DNA of 64,000 nt from Lasiosphaeria ovina (lineage: Eukaryota; Ascomycota; Sordariomycetes; Sordariales; Lasiosphaeriaceae), in NCBI GenBank assembly GCA_033439765.1, contig JAULSN010000001.1, forward strand, positions 5,766,001 to 5,830,000, read 5' to 3'. Made by a program: the position numbers and the translations under genes. Positions 46,521-57,877 of the stretch are shown piece after piece; position 1 is the stretch's first letter; each line of letters begins with the position of its first letter. The notes under the pieces are model-generated. The model searched no databases. It saw only the letters and a program-made list of their open reading frames with translations, and was not told the origin of the DNA.

Positions 46521-48553
46521 CACTTATAAACCTCGCATTCCATCCACCCCGGCAACCCCCCCAACGAGCGAGCAGCCTCCCAACCTACGGCAACCTCGTC
46601 TCTGCCCGCCGCCTCCCGTCTTGACATCTCGACGAGCCGTTCCACTTGCACACTGCATCTGGGACTCGTCGACTCCGGGCATTAGAGCGTCCTCCTCGCG
46701 CATTGTCGACCGATTCTACGGCAGCCCTGGGCCCCAGGGCACCCCCGGCGTTGCTGGTACCTTTTGGAGGGAAAGGCACTACCGACCACGTAGCCAGCCG
46801 AAAAAGAAAAGAAAAAGGAAAATAAGAGCCCCAACCCAGAGAAGCTTATCCCAGTCAAGGTCCTCCAGCACCGCGGATCATATTTTCTGCTTCGTTAGAC
46901 ACGGGTGCTTGTGTTGCAAGACTTCGCTTGTCTGCTCTTCCCAACCGCTCTCGTCCTTGTCGTTTTGGCCTGTCACTACCGAGCATCCTTCTAGCGGCGC
47001 AGAAGTCGTCCTCTACGTCGTCGCCACACACCATTCGTTATCAGGTCTTACCTGGAAACAGACAGGGTTTGCCTCACTTGCCTCGCCGGGACGAAGGGCT
47101 GACAGCTGGCCGCCCGCTTGAGTGGCCAAGACACTGAGAGCTGCTTATCCTGCACTCAAGCAATAGCAGCAAGCCCTGAACAGGCCTCCCTTCCTCAGCG
47201 CGAGCAGCCCCCCTTTTGGAATCAATCCAAGTTGCCATCCCACGCGCTGCAGGGCTTTAATTCTACCAACAAACATCTTAGCCGACTGTCCCAGCTAGGT
47301 AGACAAAGAGTAATCACTCACCTGTCCAGGGGGCTTTGGCTTTCTGGTGTCGAATCCTAGGTGACCCGTCACTTAAAAGTCCAGCCTTAAGCTTCCCGCC
47401 CACGCCAGCTGCCGCCACCCACTCACTTTCACGACACCACCCGCAACACCACCACCACCACCTCGACTTTCTTTCGGCCCCGCTCAAAAAAAAAGAATAT
47501 ACACAATCCCCACTGAACAGAAAGAAATAAAAACGGACTCGTCGCATACATAGCCAGACACTCGCGCCCGACGGTCCCGATCTCGAACTCATCGCCGTTG
47601 AGCTAAGCGCACGCCCAAGCTCAAAGGCACCCGGAAGGTCGTACACGAACTTCCAAAAACAGCAGCCGCGGGATCCCCCTGCTCTAGCTACATTTGAACC
47701 ATCCTCTATCAGGTACAAAAATTTGGGGTTCAAGAGACACGGCTCGCAACGCGGCCTACCAAACTTTACTCCAGGCTCCGGTTCCATCCCAACCATCACT
47801 TGGTTCGTTTCGTTCGTGCACTGCAGCACCTCTCTCCACACTGCAGGCCAGCTACAGTACCACTGGATTATCACCCCCCCTTCTAGCCCCCCCCAGCATC
47901 CGCCAGTTCGACCCAGCTCACGCCCTCAGACAAGCCCAACCTTACAACACACTGTCTCGGTCTCTTGCGCACACACGCACAGGTATACTCGGTTCACATA
48001 TAGCTCCGAGCTCGTCTTGCCGTGCCAACCCTTGCAGCAGACTGAGTTACCGCAGCCTAGGCCTGCCAGACCAGAACTGAACCGAAGGGGGTGTATTTTA
48101 ATCACCAGTCATATTGCCTGGATCCTCCTCGCTCTAGGTGCCGCAAACCCCAAGTTCACCATCTCCATTGGTCCGTTCGTCGCTTGCTACCTTCTCTTGC
48201 CCCTTCCTTGGTCAGCGTCATATCTTGAACCAGAAGAGCTCTTCTGTTGTCTCTCGCCCCGGATCGCAATCCAGTTTCCAGCTGGCCGGCCCCATAACCA
48301 GACCAGGACCCTCGACAGTAGACCTTGGACTATGCCATAAGAGCCCCGTTGTCGAATATCACCACAGCCGCCTGTAGGTGTAGCTTGCTTGGCTGCCATA
48401 GCTGCGAGTCTGGAACTTAGTCGACCAAGGCCCCGGACCCGCAGTAATACCCATTCCTACTTGCCGCCTTCTTCTTGGTCGGCCTGGTGCTGAAAAACCC
48501 GTACCGCGGTTCTCCCTTGTCCCTCTCAGACGCGATCAAAGCAAACGTCTTTC
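46521..48553 (+). promoter_or_regulatory. Putative promoter and long 5' leader of the Zn2Cys6 factor
   Basis: A TATA-like CTTATAAACC lies at about 46521-46530. It is followed by about 2 kb of strongly pyrimidine-rich, Pro/Ser-like sequence on the plus strand that reads openly in several frames without a recognisable protein. Several short ATG-initiated frames occur, and these would be upstream ORFs if transcribed. This fits a long leader of a regulatory gene, possibly with leader introns. The transcription start is inferred, not seen. Confidence 0.4.
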
Positions 48554-50087
48554 ATGGCAGTCGTTGCTCCGCCACCCTTTAAATCGAACTTGGATCTCTG
48601 GGGATCTGGCGAATCCGCTATATATCCAGCCGTGCACACTGCGCCCATGACAGACGTAAGGTCATATCAGTATCCGCCGCCGCCACCCCCAAACGGCGCC
48701 GAGATGGACATGCCGCCTTCAGGGTATTACTCCGCACAAGCAGCATCCGGGATGGATATGAGATCGGGCCCGGACTCGGGTATCCCTTCGAGGGAGCGCT
48801 CCGTCTCGTTCTCAAAGTCGATGAAGCTGGAGCGATCTCTGTCGATACCAACCGGTGGACCGCCATCATCACAGGCTTCGCAACAGCAGCCCCCGACGCC
48901 ACAGCAACCTGGCACCCCAGACGCCCTTACCCTCGCTGGAGAGAAGAGAAGGAACAAGCTTGGGTACCATCGGACTTCTGTAGCATGCGGTACGTTTCCA
49001 CTTGGAATTTCGACGCCGGTCCGTCTTTTTGATTGGACTCGGGGGGGCTAACACTCGACAATAGGCCACTGCCGCCGACGAAAGATTCGATGCATCCCGT
49101 CGCAAAATGACGTCCAGGGACGCTGCGTAAACTGCATCCGGCTGAAAAAAGAGTGCAGCTTCTTTCCCGTAGATCAGCAGCCAACGCCCCAAGACACGCG
49201 GCAAAAGTCGGCTTCGCGGTCCTCGATCGGACCCAAGATCGCCTCGGCTTCCTCGTCGCCCGCCATGCAGACTGGGATTCCTTCAGACATCCACGGGCAA
49301 CAGCCCTATCCGCAACTGACGATGCCTTCCATGCCGCCTCCCATGAAGCCGGCTGGAACGGAGAGTTATACCCCTGACTCCAAGTGTAAGCTTGACCCCC
49401 TTTCCCCTAAACGGCGCTGTTGCTGTAGTTGGAGATTAGCTTGCTGAACACCCAACAGTGCCTTCGAGCAGTCGACCGTACGAATATGGCCATCATGGCA
49501 TGACCAACTGGATGTCGGCGGACGCCAGCCCAAGCTCATCTAAGCCAAGCGACTTGAATGCGACGTGGAGAACCTACCCGGCCGAATCGCCCGTCACGGC
49601 TGCTTTCTCTCCCTATACACCTCACGCGCCACCACCATCTGCCACTTGGTCAGCGTCAGTGGGCTCCGAATCCTCTTCGAGGGACGATATAGCATGGTCT
49701 TCGTACCCAGCACCACCCCCTCGATCTCTTTCTTTCGGCGCCGAGAGCATGTCTAGCCATCAGCAGTATCCATCAATCTCGCAAATGAGTGGCCATTCAA
49801 GCCGGTCCTATGATCGAAAATCAGGCTCAATACCTGCCGAAATGTATCCGCCGCCTATTGCGACAACAATTCCCGGGATCGAGACAGTGCCGGGCACAAC
49901 TTTGGAGCATGGTGTTTCACTGTCAGCCGGAGCCGTTCCTCCGTCCACATATGGTTCATGGCAACAGTCGTACTCGTACTCGAAGCCCGACAGCTATGGG
50001 GCGTGGTACGGAGAAGCTGGAGCTCAGCAGCATGAACACCATCCATCTGGACATCACTCAGGGTCGAACATGTATTATGAGCGGTAG
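48554..50087 (+). CDS. Zn(II)2Cys6 fungal transcription factor
   Basis: Nuclear sequence-specific DNA-binding protein. Three exons, 48554-48989, 49065-49385 and 49459-50087 (introns of 75 and 73 nt), encode 461 aa. The binuclear zinc cluster is central, not N-terminal: C145, C148, C155, C166, C169 and C176, with spacing Cx2Cx6Cx10Cx2Cx6C. It is preceded by LGYHRTSVAC and followed by SFFPVDQQP. Intron 1 splits the cluster within the codon after C145. The N-terminal 140 residues are Pro/Gln/Ser-rich. The C-terminal 285 residues are Ser/Pro/Tyr/His-rich and look like a disordered activation region. No fungal-specific transcription-factor (MHR) domain is seen. The 5' context suggests a long leader. 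Target genes cannot be inferred; neighbours give no cluster context. Confidence 0.9.
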
Positions 50088-52134
50088 GCGAAAAAACCGA
50101 CTTCCCGCACTCCAGGTCGAGCTTTCGCTTGCCATTGGTTGAGATTTTCGACAGTGTGTATACAGGCGTGTATAGGTATACAGCGTGTTGGGCTTTGGGG
50201 TTTGGACGGGTCTGCGCGGCTGCGTCGATTCAAGTTGCGAAGGGGTGATTTTTACCTCCGCCGTTCACGAATGCTTGAAGCATCCAGCGCCGCCACTTTA
50301 TCGATGCACACGTGGCGACACCTCCGGGCGTTCAAAGTCGCCCATTTGTAGTGGACCGTCCATTGTCAATGCGAAGGGGCCATGTTTCTCAATTCGTTGA
50401 GCTGCACGACGCAATTTTGTCAAATCGGGAAAACAAGCCTGAGCGCACTGTTGCCTCAAAGCCGAATCGGGCGATTTGCGACTCAAAGCGCAGCACATGA
50501 GACCCTTGGCTGCGCTCGACAATCGACTGCACAACGGCGCCGGCTTTGCAAGCAGGCGCAACCGTCTGAACCGAAGGCTCTTTGAACTATTGCCCAGGCG
50601 TATTGTATGCACGCATCCGACAAACAAGGATCGCTTGCAGAACTTGCCTCTCCATTGTCGGCCGGCGGGGCTGTTTATACGGATAATAATGCCCACCTAG
50701 GTGGGAATGGTATCAACTATGGCCTTCAAAGGCTTGAGAAAGAAATATACGATTCGAACGTTTTTCTTTCGTGGAGGGGAGCTCATGAATTGGGTTGAAT
50801 TAACCCCTTGTCATAGCACCGACGTCGAGTGTGGGCGGTCATGAATAAAGTACTCGGGCGAGTGAGTGCTCATCTCAATCGCGCAACAGCACAAGGAGAT
50901 GGAGGACGAAATTGGGATTATATACGAGCCAACCTTCACGGCATACACATGATTAGGCGGGACACGCGGAACGGGAAAGATAGCGGCGGTGGGCCGACGG
51001 ACGGGCTGCAAACATTACTTACATTTATACAGCGAGCGTCCGAAAGTGAGGCGGCTAGTGGCATGCGTGGGAGTGCGGAAGGTTTTCCCGCTTTTGGTGG
51101 CTTTATGTTTTCTTCTTTTCTTTTTCCATATACAAAATTCGGCAAACCGCGGCTCGGCTTGGGGATGGGAAACGAGGTCATATGCATGGAAGTTCAGTTG
51201 TGTTAGGGCTAGACAAACCGCGGAGACGGCACGGCACGGCACGGGAGCTTGGTGGTGAGGTTTAGGGCGAACACGGGCGGGCGCGCCCCGGTGGGTGATA
51301 AAGGGGGGAGATTCGCGGCTGGGTTACGAACGGAACGTCAGCCTCGTCCCACCGCCTGACGTCGCAGCACACAACAACCACGACGGCGACAACAGAGGGG
51401 CGGGTTCTCGGGAGGAAGAAAACCGAGGGCGATAGCCAGCGGAGACCAAACACCACTACGGGCAATGACTGTTTGGATTGGTAGGCTAGTTCAACAGGTG
51501 GACTGGATAGAACTGCATGGTGGCAAGGGTGGAAAACGGATACAATTGGCATGTTTTTCTTTTCTTTTTTTTCTTTCATTTTCTTTTTGTCTCTTCATCT
51601 TTGTCATTTCTGCAAATTATTATGCCTTTAAAGTTGGGTTAATGTTTCTGATTTGTCCTGGTTCTTCCTGATTACACATGTCTTGGTGGGCGGTGTGGTG
51701 AAAAGAAAAGTTTCTCTTCTTACGTTTCTGCGTACTATCTGTTCCTCCATTTGACCCTGTTGCGCTGTGTTGTATGTATCGCTTCATTTCTGTATCTACC
51801 TAGCCTACACCCACCTTCGAGTACCTTGCTTGGTCTGGCCATGTGAGCCACGAGTCGACGGGATGGGGGATATATACCATAACGACTACTTAAATAAAGA
51901 GGACAAGAGAGGAGTAGTGATGGAGGCTGCAAATATATTTTCATATTGACCAATGCATTCATCTGTGCATAGTTCTCTATAAAGCCTACCTTATTTACTA
52001 TATTGGCATACCCTCCCTATCTTTCTGCTTCTCTCTGTATTTGTTTCCAGTGTACACAAACCAGGCCTACCCTTTCTAGTTGACAATCATGTGACGATTG
52101 CATTGGCGTGGGTGGTGGTCTGTGTTGTGTGCGG

Positions 52135-52171
<37 letters not shown>

Positions 52172-53238
52172 GTGGGAAGGGGGGAGATAAGGTTGAGATC
52201 AATGGTCTTGCATTGCGTCCGTGATTGTACTTGATTACGAGTGACCTGGACTTGAATATACTAGACTGGCGGCTGACCACTCACTCGGCCAAATCCGGCG
52301 AACACCCTTCTCATTGCCGCTTCATTAAAAATCACACGAGTCTCTCATCACGCACTGAGCTGGCACTGGCACTGGCAGAGAGATGCTTGGCGCATGTAAA
52401 CGAAGTTTCAAGCCGGGGGTTGCTATCTGACACTGACTGGGTCATGACAGGAACCTTATCCTTGCCCACCGTGGGTAGCGCATACCAAAGTTCTAGATAT
52501 GATCTGTGCGCTGGACGGGCAATCTTCTAGCCTCCGACAACGGCGGTAGCTGCAAAGACTTTATTGAATGCCTAGGTTATATATATACATGGATTAAAAG
52601 AGAAAAAAGGGGTTGGCAAGGCAATCGAATGAGGTCAACCAAAATATTGATTCGGCCCCCTCACCCCCTTCCCTCCTTTGCGGCGCTCCCAGGGTTTTGC
52701 GCCACCGAGCCTGTCGCCATCCAATGGTTTTGAGCTCGCGGGCTGTCGAGTACCAAAATAGGGAGGAGGTCAAGGTCAAGCTGCACCCCGGACGGGTGAG
52801 GACACACCCCAGACCATTTTGACCCCGGACCCCCAGACCGACCCCCAGACCCCGCTTTTTGACCCCCCGCAATCATATTCTCTTCATGCAAACGGCGTCG
52901 CCGCGACCTGAAACCGTCGGGACCGGAAGCGCCGAGTTGCCCAATGCCGGTAGTTGGGAAAACGACGCCTCGGAGCGCCCGACCTGTGTCTCTGACAGCT
53001 CAAAGGCTGGCGGAAGGTGGTGGGGTCAAGTCAAGGCGAGTCTGTTCTTGGGAGCCGTGCCCTACAGGTAGTGGTCCCGTTCATCGATTGTGTCGGGAAG
53101 CCAGTTTCCCGACGTCACGCCCTCGGCGCACGGCCTCGTCCCTTCTCCCCCACAGCGCACAGCCTGCCGTCCGCGACGCACAAACGGCTTTTTCTTGGTC
53201 TTGCGCCTTGTCTTTTTTTGGGAGCCGATGTTGCTTCC
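50088..53238. other. 3.1-kb spacer between convergent genes
   Basis: It probably carries the 3' UTR of the zinc-cluster factor. A (GT)n microsatellite lies at about 52139-52170 and T-rich tracts at about 51549-51590. Only short, domain-less frames on both strands are present, with no supported gene. Confidence 0.5.
52139..52170. repeat. (GT)n dinucleotide microsatellite
   Basis: About 16 uninterrupted GT units followed by TGTGGG. Intergenic, and the longest perfect dinucleotide repeat in the window. Confidence 0.9.
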
Positions 53239-53709
53239 TCATGTGCCAAGGTGCCACAGCAGCACCATTAGTGCCACGTAGGAGCTGAAGCTCAACAACA
53301 CCAGAAGCGCGACGCTGTTGCCGCTAGTGCGGAATATTTTCTTAACCACCCGAACTCTCCGTAGGTGCCGGATCGAACCGCCCGCGCCATCGCTCTCCTC
53401 GAAGGACTGATCCTCGCTCTCAACGCGATCGAAAAACTGGCTGTTGCCCTCGTGGCGGCGGTAGGCGGCGACGAGCATGATGGCAGCCCCGTACACGGCA
53501 AAGAGGGCGCCGATGGTATAGAAGTCCGAGTTGAAGATCTTGAGAATGATGAGGGCGAATGAGAACTGGCCCAGTGCCGTGCGCATGTAAGCACCCTCAA
53601 ACGTGCGTTGGGCTGCGCGCAGTTCGACGAGCCTGTAGAGTAAAGACAGCACACCCCCCAGGGAGGGGTTGGGGGGCGCACGGCTTGTGTGAGTACAACG
53701 TACCATCAT
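53239..53709 (-). CDS. DUF202-domain membrane protein (5' end unresolved)
   Basis: The core starts LVELRAAQRTFEGAYMRTALGQF. It carries hydrophobic segments FSFALIILKIF and YTIGALFAVYGAAIMLVAAY, then RRHEGNSQFF, and a last membrane segment SVALLVLLSFSSYVALMVLLW. That gives three helices, as expected of fungal DUF202 proteins, related to the VTC1-type membrane fold. The open frame of 156 aa begins at 53709. However, its first 25 residues are unlike the family, and the DNA beneath them looks like a 71-nt intron (GTACGT donor at 53703, CTCTACAG acceptor ending at 53633). The conserved part starts exactly at that acceptor. Using this intron needs an upstream exon ending in phase 2. The immediately adjacent sequence has a stop in that frame, so the true first exon was not found. 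The function of the family is unknown. Confidence 0.75.
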   Translation of the reverse strand: MMVRCTHTSRAPPNPSLGGVLSLLYRLVELRAAQRTFEGAYMRTALGQFSFALIILKIFNSDFYTIGALFAVYGAAIMLVAAYRRHEGNSQFFDRVESEDQSFEESDGAGGSIRHLRRVRVVKKIFRTSGNSVALLVLLSFSSYVALMVLLWHLGT

Positions 53710-55527
53710 ATCATAGCAGTATGCAAGGCGCGTAACGTAAAATAGAGCGGCGGGTACGGGACACGGCGGGTTGAGGACCTTTCAGGCAAGGGTGCGTGTT
53801 CGCGTGCGCGTGCGTGCGCACGCGAACACGTCCGTGGCTACCACCTTCACCTTCGGCCGTCCACCATCCCGCGAAAACCTCCCCCGCAGTCCAGACTTCA
53901 GACGGCGGCGGGGAGGAGGGCCAAAGTCAAACAAAGAGAAATTACGCACTGCCGAGTCCGGGACTGCGGGGAAGACGGGAAGGGCAAACGCATGGCGGTG
54001 GCACGTATATCGGGTATCCCCTCCAAGAAGGGCCGATATGCATGCAGCCCGGACCAAGATAGCAAAAGAAAAGGACATGAGAATTTTAAAATAAAATAAA
54101 TCAAGACAGCAGGGGAGGGCAGGAGAACGCGGGAGCGGATCGACCCGAAATACCGAAGGCTGACAGCCAACAGAAACCCCTGAAGGTAGAAGAGACTGCA
54201 CAGGGGGTACGGAGCACAGACGACAACTGAACAGCAAGAGACTCATTGCACCTACTCGTTACTTGTCAGGACGACAGACCTCGCGCGATGAAGCCTGAGG
54301 TGGAGACGGTCCTCTTGATGTGGTTGGAGAGCCTATAAATAATACCAGAGGTCAGCCAACGCTTCGTCGAGTCTTACATACAGCATACGGCACGGTGCTA
54401 GCGTAGCGTGGTGTAGTTGGTTGCTAGTGCGTAGATAGGTAGGTGGCTGCTGCTGATCTTGCACTCGATAGCGGATAAAACAGGAGGATCACTGCCCAAC
54501 AGGCAGGGAGGACAGTGTGGGACTGTGAGCGAGTGTGTGGTATCACAGCTTGGGCAGCTGGGCTTCTCATGCACGCACCTCGAACATGGAGGCCATGGCT
54601 GGCTTAGGGAGGTTGCCTGCTGACTGATGGATTGTCAATGGGGTGTTGGCGCCGGCCGCAGGACGGGATCTAGCAAACAAACGCCGTCGGACTTCGGAGA
54701 GACAGACGAAAGAAGGCGAGAGTGGTGGGAGTGAGAGCTCAGAGAACGAGCGAGAAGCGGTTTACGAAGCCGGGGTATGCTGGTAGATGCAGGAACAAGG
54801 TATATAAAAGAGACAGAAGAGGGCAAACATTTGTCGTGCGCGTCTGCTAATAAACGCGTGGTGCAACTATAACTGATCCCGAAAAGGAAAGCAAACACGG
54901 CCTAGGGGTCTTGTTAGGCTTGTGTGATGGGTCTGGCCACCGTGGTGTGTCACTGGCGTGGTGATGGGTTGAGGGGGGGCGAGGTCATTGCGGGAAACCA
55001 AACAAAAAGTCAAAAGGTTTCGAGGGCTATGGTGAGACGAGAGTCGCAAAGGCGTAACTGCCATTTTAACACATGGAACCTAATGAGGACCAAGGCCAAA
55101 AGAGGACGCCCCGAGGTCGGATGGCATTTCTGGCCAATCACCCCTCTTGCAGCTAGTTACACAATATCCAGCCAATCACACAACATTCCTTGGCCTTTGA
55201 GCTGAACTGTGGCGCGGCGTCGCCCTGTTTCTTCGATTCCACCCCGCGGCGGCCAGCTGCTGGTCCGTGCTGCAGAAGCCAAGTTCTGCCGCAAGGCTAA
55301 CCCCTGTCAATTGGGGATGCGTTGAAGCTTCGTGGCCACTAGGAGATGTGGGGACATTGAACCACTGACAGATAGCCTCATCGTACGTATCACGACGACG
55401 ACAACGACATCGACGGCGACGACAGCGACAGCCCCTTGATAACGCCCAACCGCCCGCCCACTCCGCTCTTTACCTCCGAACCGATTAGGCATCATTGTAG
55501 TGTCGGAAGCCCGCCCCCGAGCTTGCA
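53710..55527. other. Divergent intergenic region upstream of DUF202 and OST2 genes
   Basis: It holds an alternating purine-pyrimidine CG/TG tract near 53795-53825 that could adopt non-B DNA, and probably the missing first exon of the DUF202 gene. A short minus-strand segment near 54283-54337 ends in a splice-acceptor-like TTTATAG with an open frame after it, but no consistent donor phase was found. OST2's leader contains CGACGACGACA-type triplet runs near 55395-55430. Confidence 0.45.
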
Positions 55528-56346
55528 ATGGCGCCTAAGAACCGAAACAACCGCGACGTGACGCCGTCGGCGGCGTCGACAGCGCAGACGAGCGCAACAA
55601 GCAGCGGAAGCACCCCCCAGGCAGCAATATCAAACCCAGCTAAGCCGGCGGTGAACAAATCGGTGTCGAGCAGCAGCAGCAGCAGCAGCAGCAAACAAGA
55701 CTGGAACGCCGTGGTGATGAACCTGGCCAACTCGTACCGGGACTCGACGCCGCAGCGGACCAAGCTGATCGACGCCTTCATGGCGTTCCTGGTGGTGGCG
55801 GGCACGCTGCAGTTCCTGTACTGCGTGGTGGCGGGCAACTACGTGAGTTTGCTTCCTAATGCAGTGTCTGCCTTGCTCGGGCCACCGAAACAACAACATG
55901 ACGAACGAAAACGGGCGGTGGGCAAGAAGAGGACGAGAGAGTACTAATGATTTACATGCACGAACAGCCTTTTAACGCATTCCTATCTGGCTTCTCTGCC
56001 ACCGTGGGGCAATTCGTCTTGACGGGTGAGTTCCTCCTCCTGCTGCTGCTCCTCCATCCCCTGACAAAACAAAGCATCCATCCCTCCGATCTCTAACCTG
56101 CCGCATATCATACAGCCTCGCTGCGGATCCAGACGACCGAGGCCAACAAGTCCGACTTTCCGTCCGTGTCTCCAGAGCGGTAAGTCCCAGCACCAAGGCA
56201 TTCCGCAAACAAAAGTCTTGTAGATCAAAAAGCCCTGTGCTGTGCACGCAATGCTGACGCAAGCCACGGCGTTGACCAGGGCGTTTGCCGATTTCGTCTT
56301 CTGCAGCTTGATTCTTCACTTCTTCTGCGTCAACTTTATCAACTGA
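55528..56346 (+). CDS. OST2: Oligosaccharyltransferase subunit OST2/DAD1
   Basis: Small ER-membrane subunit of the complex that transfers Glc3Man9GlcNAc2 to asparagine of nascent proteins. Four exons, 55528-55842, 55968-56025, 56116-56179 and 56280-56346, encode 167 aa. The first intron (125 nt) contains a perfect TACTAAT branch site. A Ser/Ala-rich N-terminal extension, with a poly-Ser tract encoded by AGC repeats, precedes the conserved part. That part runs from STPQRTKLIDAFMAFLVVAGTLQFLYC through GNYPFNAFLSGFSATVGQFVL and ASLRIQTT to RAFADFVFCSLILHFFCVNFIN at the very C-terminus, three membrane segments typical of DAD1. Every exon join is in phase and restores the family pattern. It converges on the GRASP gene about 320 bp downstream. 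Confidence 0.95.
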
Positions 56347-56669
56347 GACAGCCCGCTTCATCCGCGCGGCGTAGCGTATACTAAGAAAGAAGAGAACTAG
56401 GGAAAGGAACGGTTTTGCGTTGGTATCAAAGGGGGGAAAAAGTAGACGAGTACAAGGGGGACTTTTCCCCTTCAAAGAATGACCCCACGGGCTTGTAAAC
56501 CAGCCTCTCGGCCTATCTATCTTATCACACATTGTAATTGTACAATACCAAAAAAAACAAGGAGGTCCTGCTGGAGCTTTCTAAATAGGGCATTTCTTTT
56601 CTTTCGTAGTCATGACGGGGTTAAAGAGAAAGAAAGAAAAAGATTCAAGGTCTAGCTCTCCTCCCGTTC
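56347..56669. other. Short convergent spacer between OST2 and GRASP
   Basis: 323 bp containing both 3' UTR ends. A-rich tracts (AAAAAAACAAGG near 56550; AAAGAAAGAAAAAG near 56630) are present. Nothing else is seen. Confidence 0.5.
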
Positions 56670-57877
56670 CTAATCCTCGCCTCCATCTGATGCTGCTGGC
56701 GGCGGGGGCGGTGTGTTGACATTTCCACCTCTCGGCGGCGGCCCTGCTCTGGGCGGCCCCCCGGTCTTTGGCGGCGGCGGTAATGGAGATGCCTGCCTAC
56801 TCGGCACATTGTCTAGCTCCCGACTCTTCTTCTCCTGCTCCTTGAAGTAGTCGTCCATTAGCAGGTTCGGGCTCTGGTGGGCGTGCCTGTCCTTTTTCCT
56901 ACTGCTCCGCGGTGGTCCCCCAAACGCGGCCGCTCCAGAAGGTGGCGGTGGTGATGTGCTGCCTACCAGGTTGGCCGGCACGATAAAGTCGCCGCCAGAC
57001 GAGAAGGGGGGCGGCGGCGGCGGGACACTGCCTCCGGCGCTAAACGTGGATGGCGCGTCGGGCGCGACGAACTGGCCGGCCGGGGCGCCCGCAGCAGTAG
57101 CCGCCGCGTCGACCGAGTCGGCGCCGTCGAACAGAGTCTCCCCGGGCAGGTGGACAGGCTCGCTGAGGGGGGCGGGCAGGCGGTGCAGGGCGCCGTAGCC
57201 GAGGACGCAGCCGAGGGCGCCCTGGCCGCCCCAGTCGCGCGAGGGCTGGATGGTGACCTCGCGCGTCACGTTGTACTCGTTGTTGTAGACGTACAGGCGC
57301 AGGGGGCGGCCGATGTGGTCCTCGACCAGCTCGCTGAGCCCGCCCTCGCCGTGCAGCACGCCCTCGGGGGTGCCCAGTATGTAGTCGCTGTAGGGCAGCA
57401 GGCCGGCGGCGTCGGCCGGCGACCCGGCCGGCACGTCCAGCACGTGCCAGATGTTGGACACGACCGCCAGCGGCGTCCACTGCAGCGTCAGACCCAGCGA
57501 CCCGGTGTCCACCGGCACCGCCACATGCAGCGCCCGCGTGCGCTGGCCTTTCGCGCTCCAGAGCCCCAGCATCACGGCCCCGCCCGCGCAGTTGCGCACC
57601 TCTTGAGCGAACAGTCGTGGGTCCGAGTCGTCCTGTGGAAGGGGAGAGGAGGTATCAGCCAGCCAGTCATTCGGGGGGGCTTGGGGGGAGGGAAACAAAC
57701 AATCATGCGCCCGTTGATGCCCACGACAAAGTCGAACCACGGCTCGACGGCCAGCTGCAGGCTCTCGTTGCGGAGCACCTGAAACCCGAATGCGCCATGT
57801 TGGTTCTCCTTGGCTGACGCCGACGACGGGGCGTCGCCGTCCAGCCGCGAAATGAATCGGTTGAGTGCGTTGAACAT
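56670..57877 (-). CDS. GRASP/Grh1 Golgi reassembly-stacking protein
   Basis: Peripheral Golgi/ERES protein acting in Golgi organisation and unconventional secretion. Two exons, 57877-57701 and 57632-56670 (68-nt intron), encode 379 aa. The N-terminal tandem PDZ (GRASP) domains are clear: FGFQVLRNESLQLAVEPWFDFVVGING, then GLTLQWTPLAVVSNIWHVLDV, GSPADAAGLLPYSDYILG and LGCVLGYGALHRLP. The C-terminal 170 residues are Pro/Gly/Ser-rich (PPPPPPFSSGG, PPPPPAASDGGED) and probably disordered. The start MFNALNRF has no Gly2, so it is not N-myristoylated like the metazoan proteins; fungal Grh1 instead uses an acetylated amphipathic N-terminus. An open frame reaching 58106 is an upstream read-through of the promoter. 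It is divergent from TGS1 with about 0.6 kb between starts. Confidence 0.93.

Noticed and set aside
46429..47121. 230-codon open frame upstream of the zinc-cluster gene
   Set aside because: It is a translation of a CT-rich leader-like tract (Pro/Ser/Cys-rich) with no recognisable domain. Better read as leader or promoter.
54283..54598. Two-exon minus-strand microgene starting MASMFE
   Set aside because: Possible GT donors give phases that do not produce a convincing protein with the TTTATAG acceptor; the attractive frame needs a non-GT donor.
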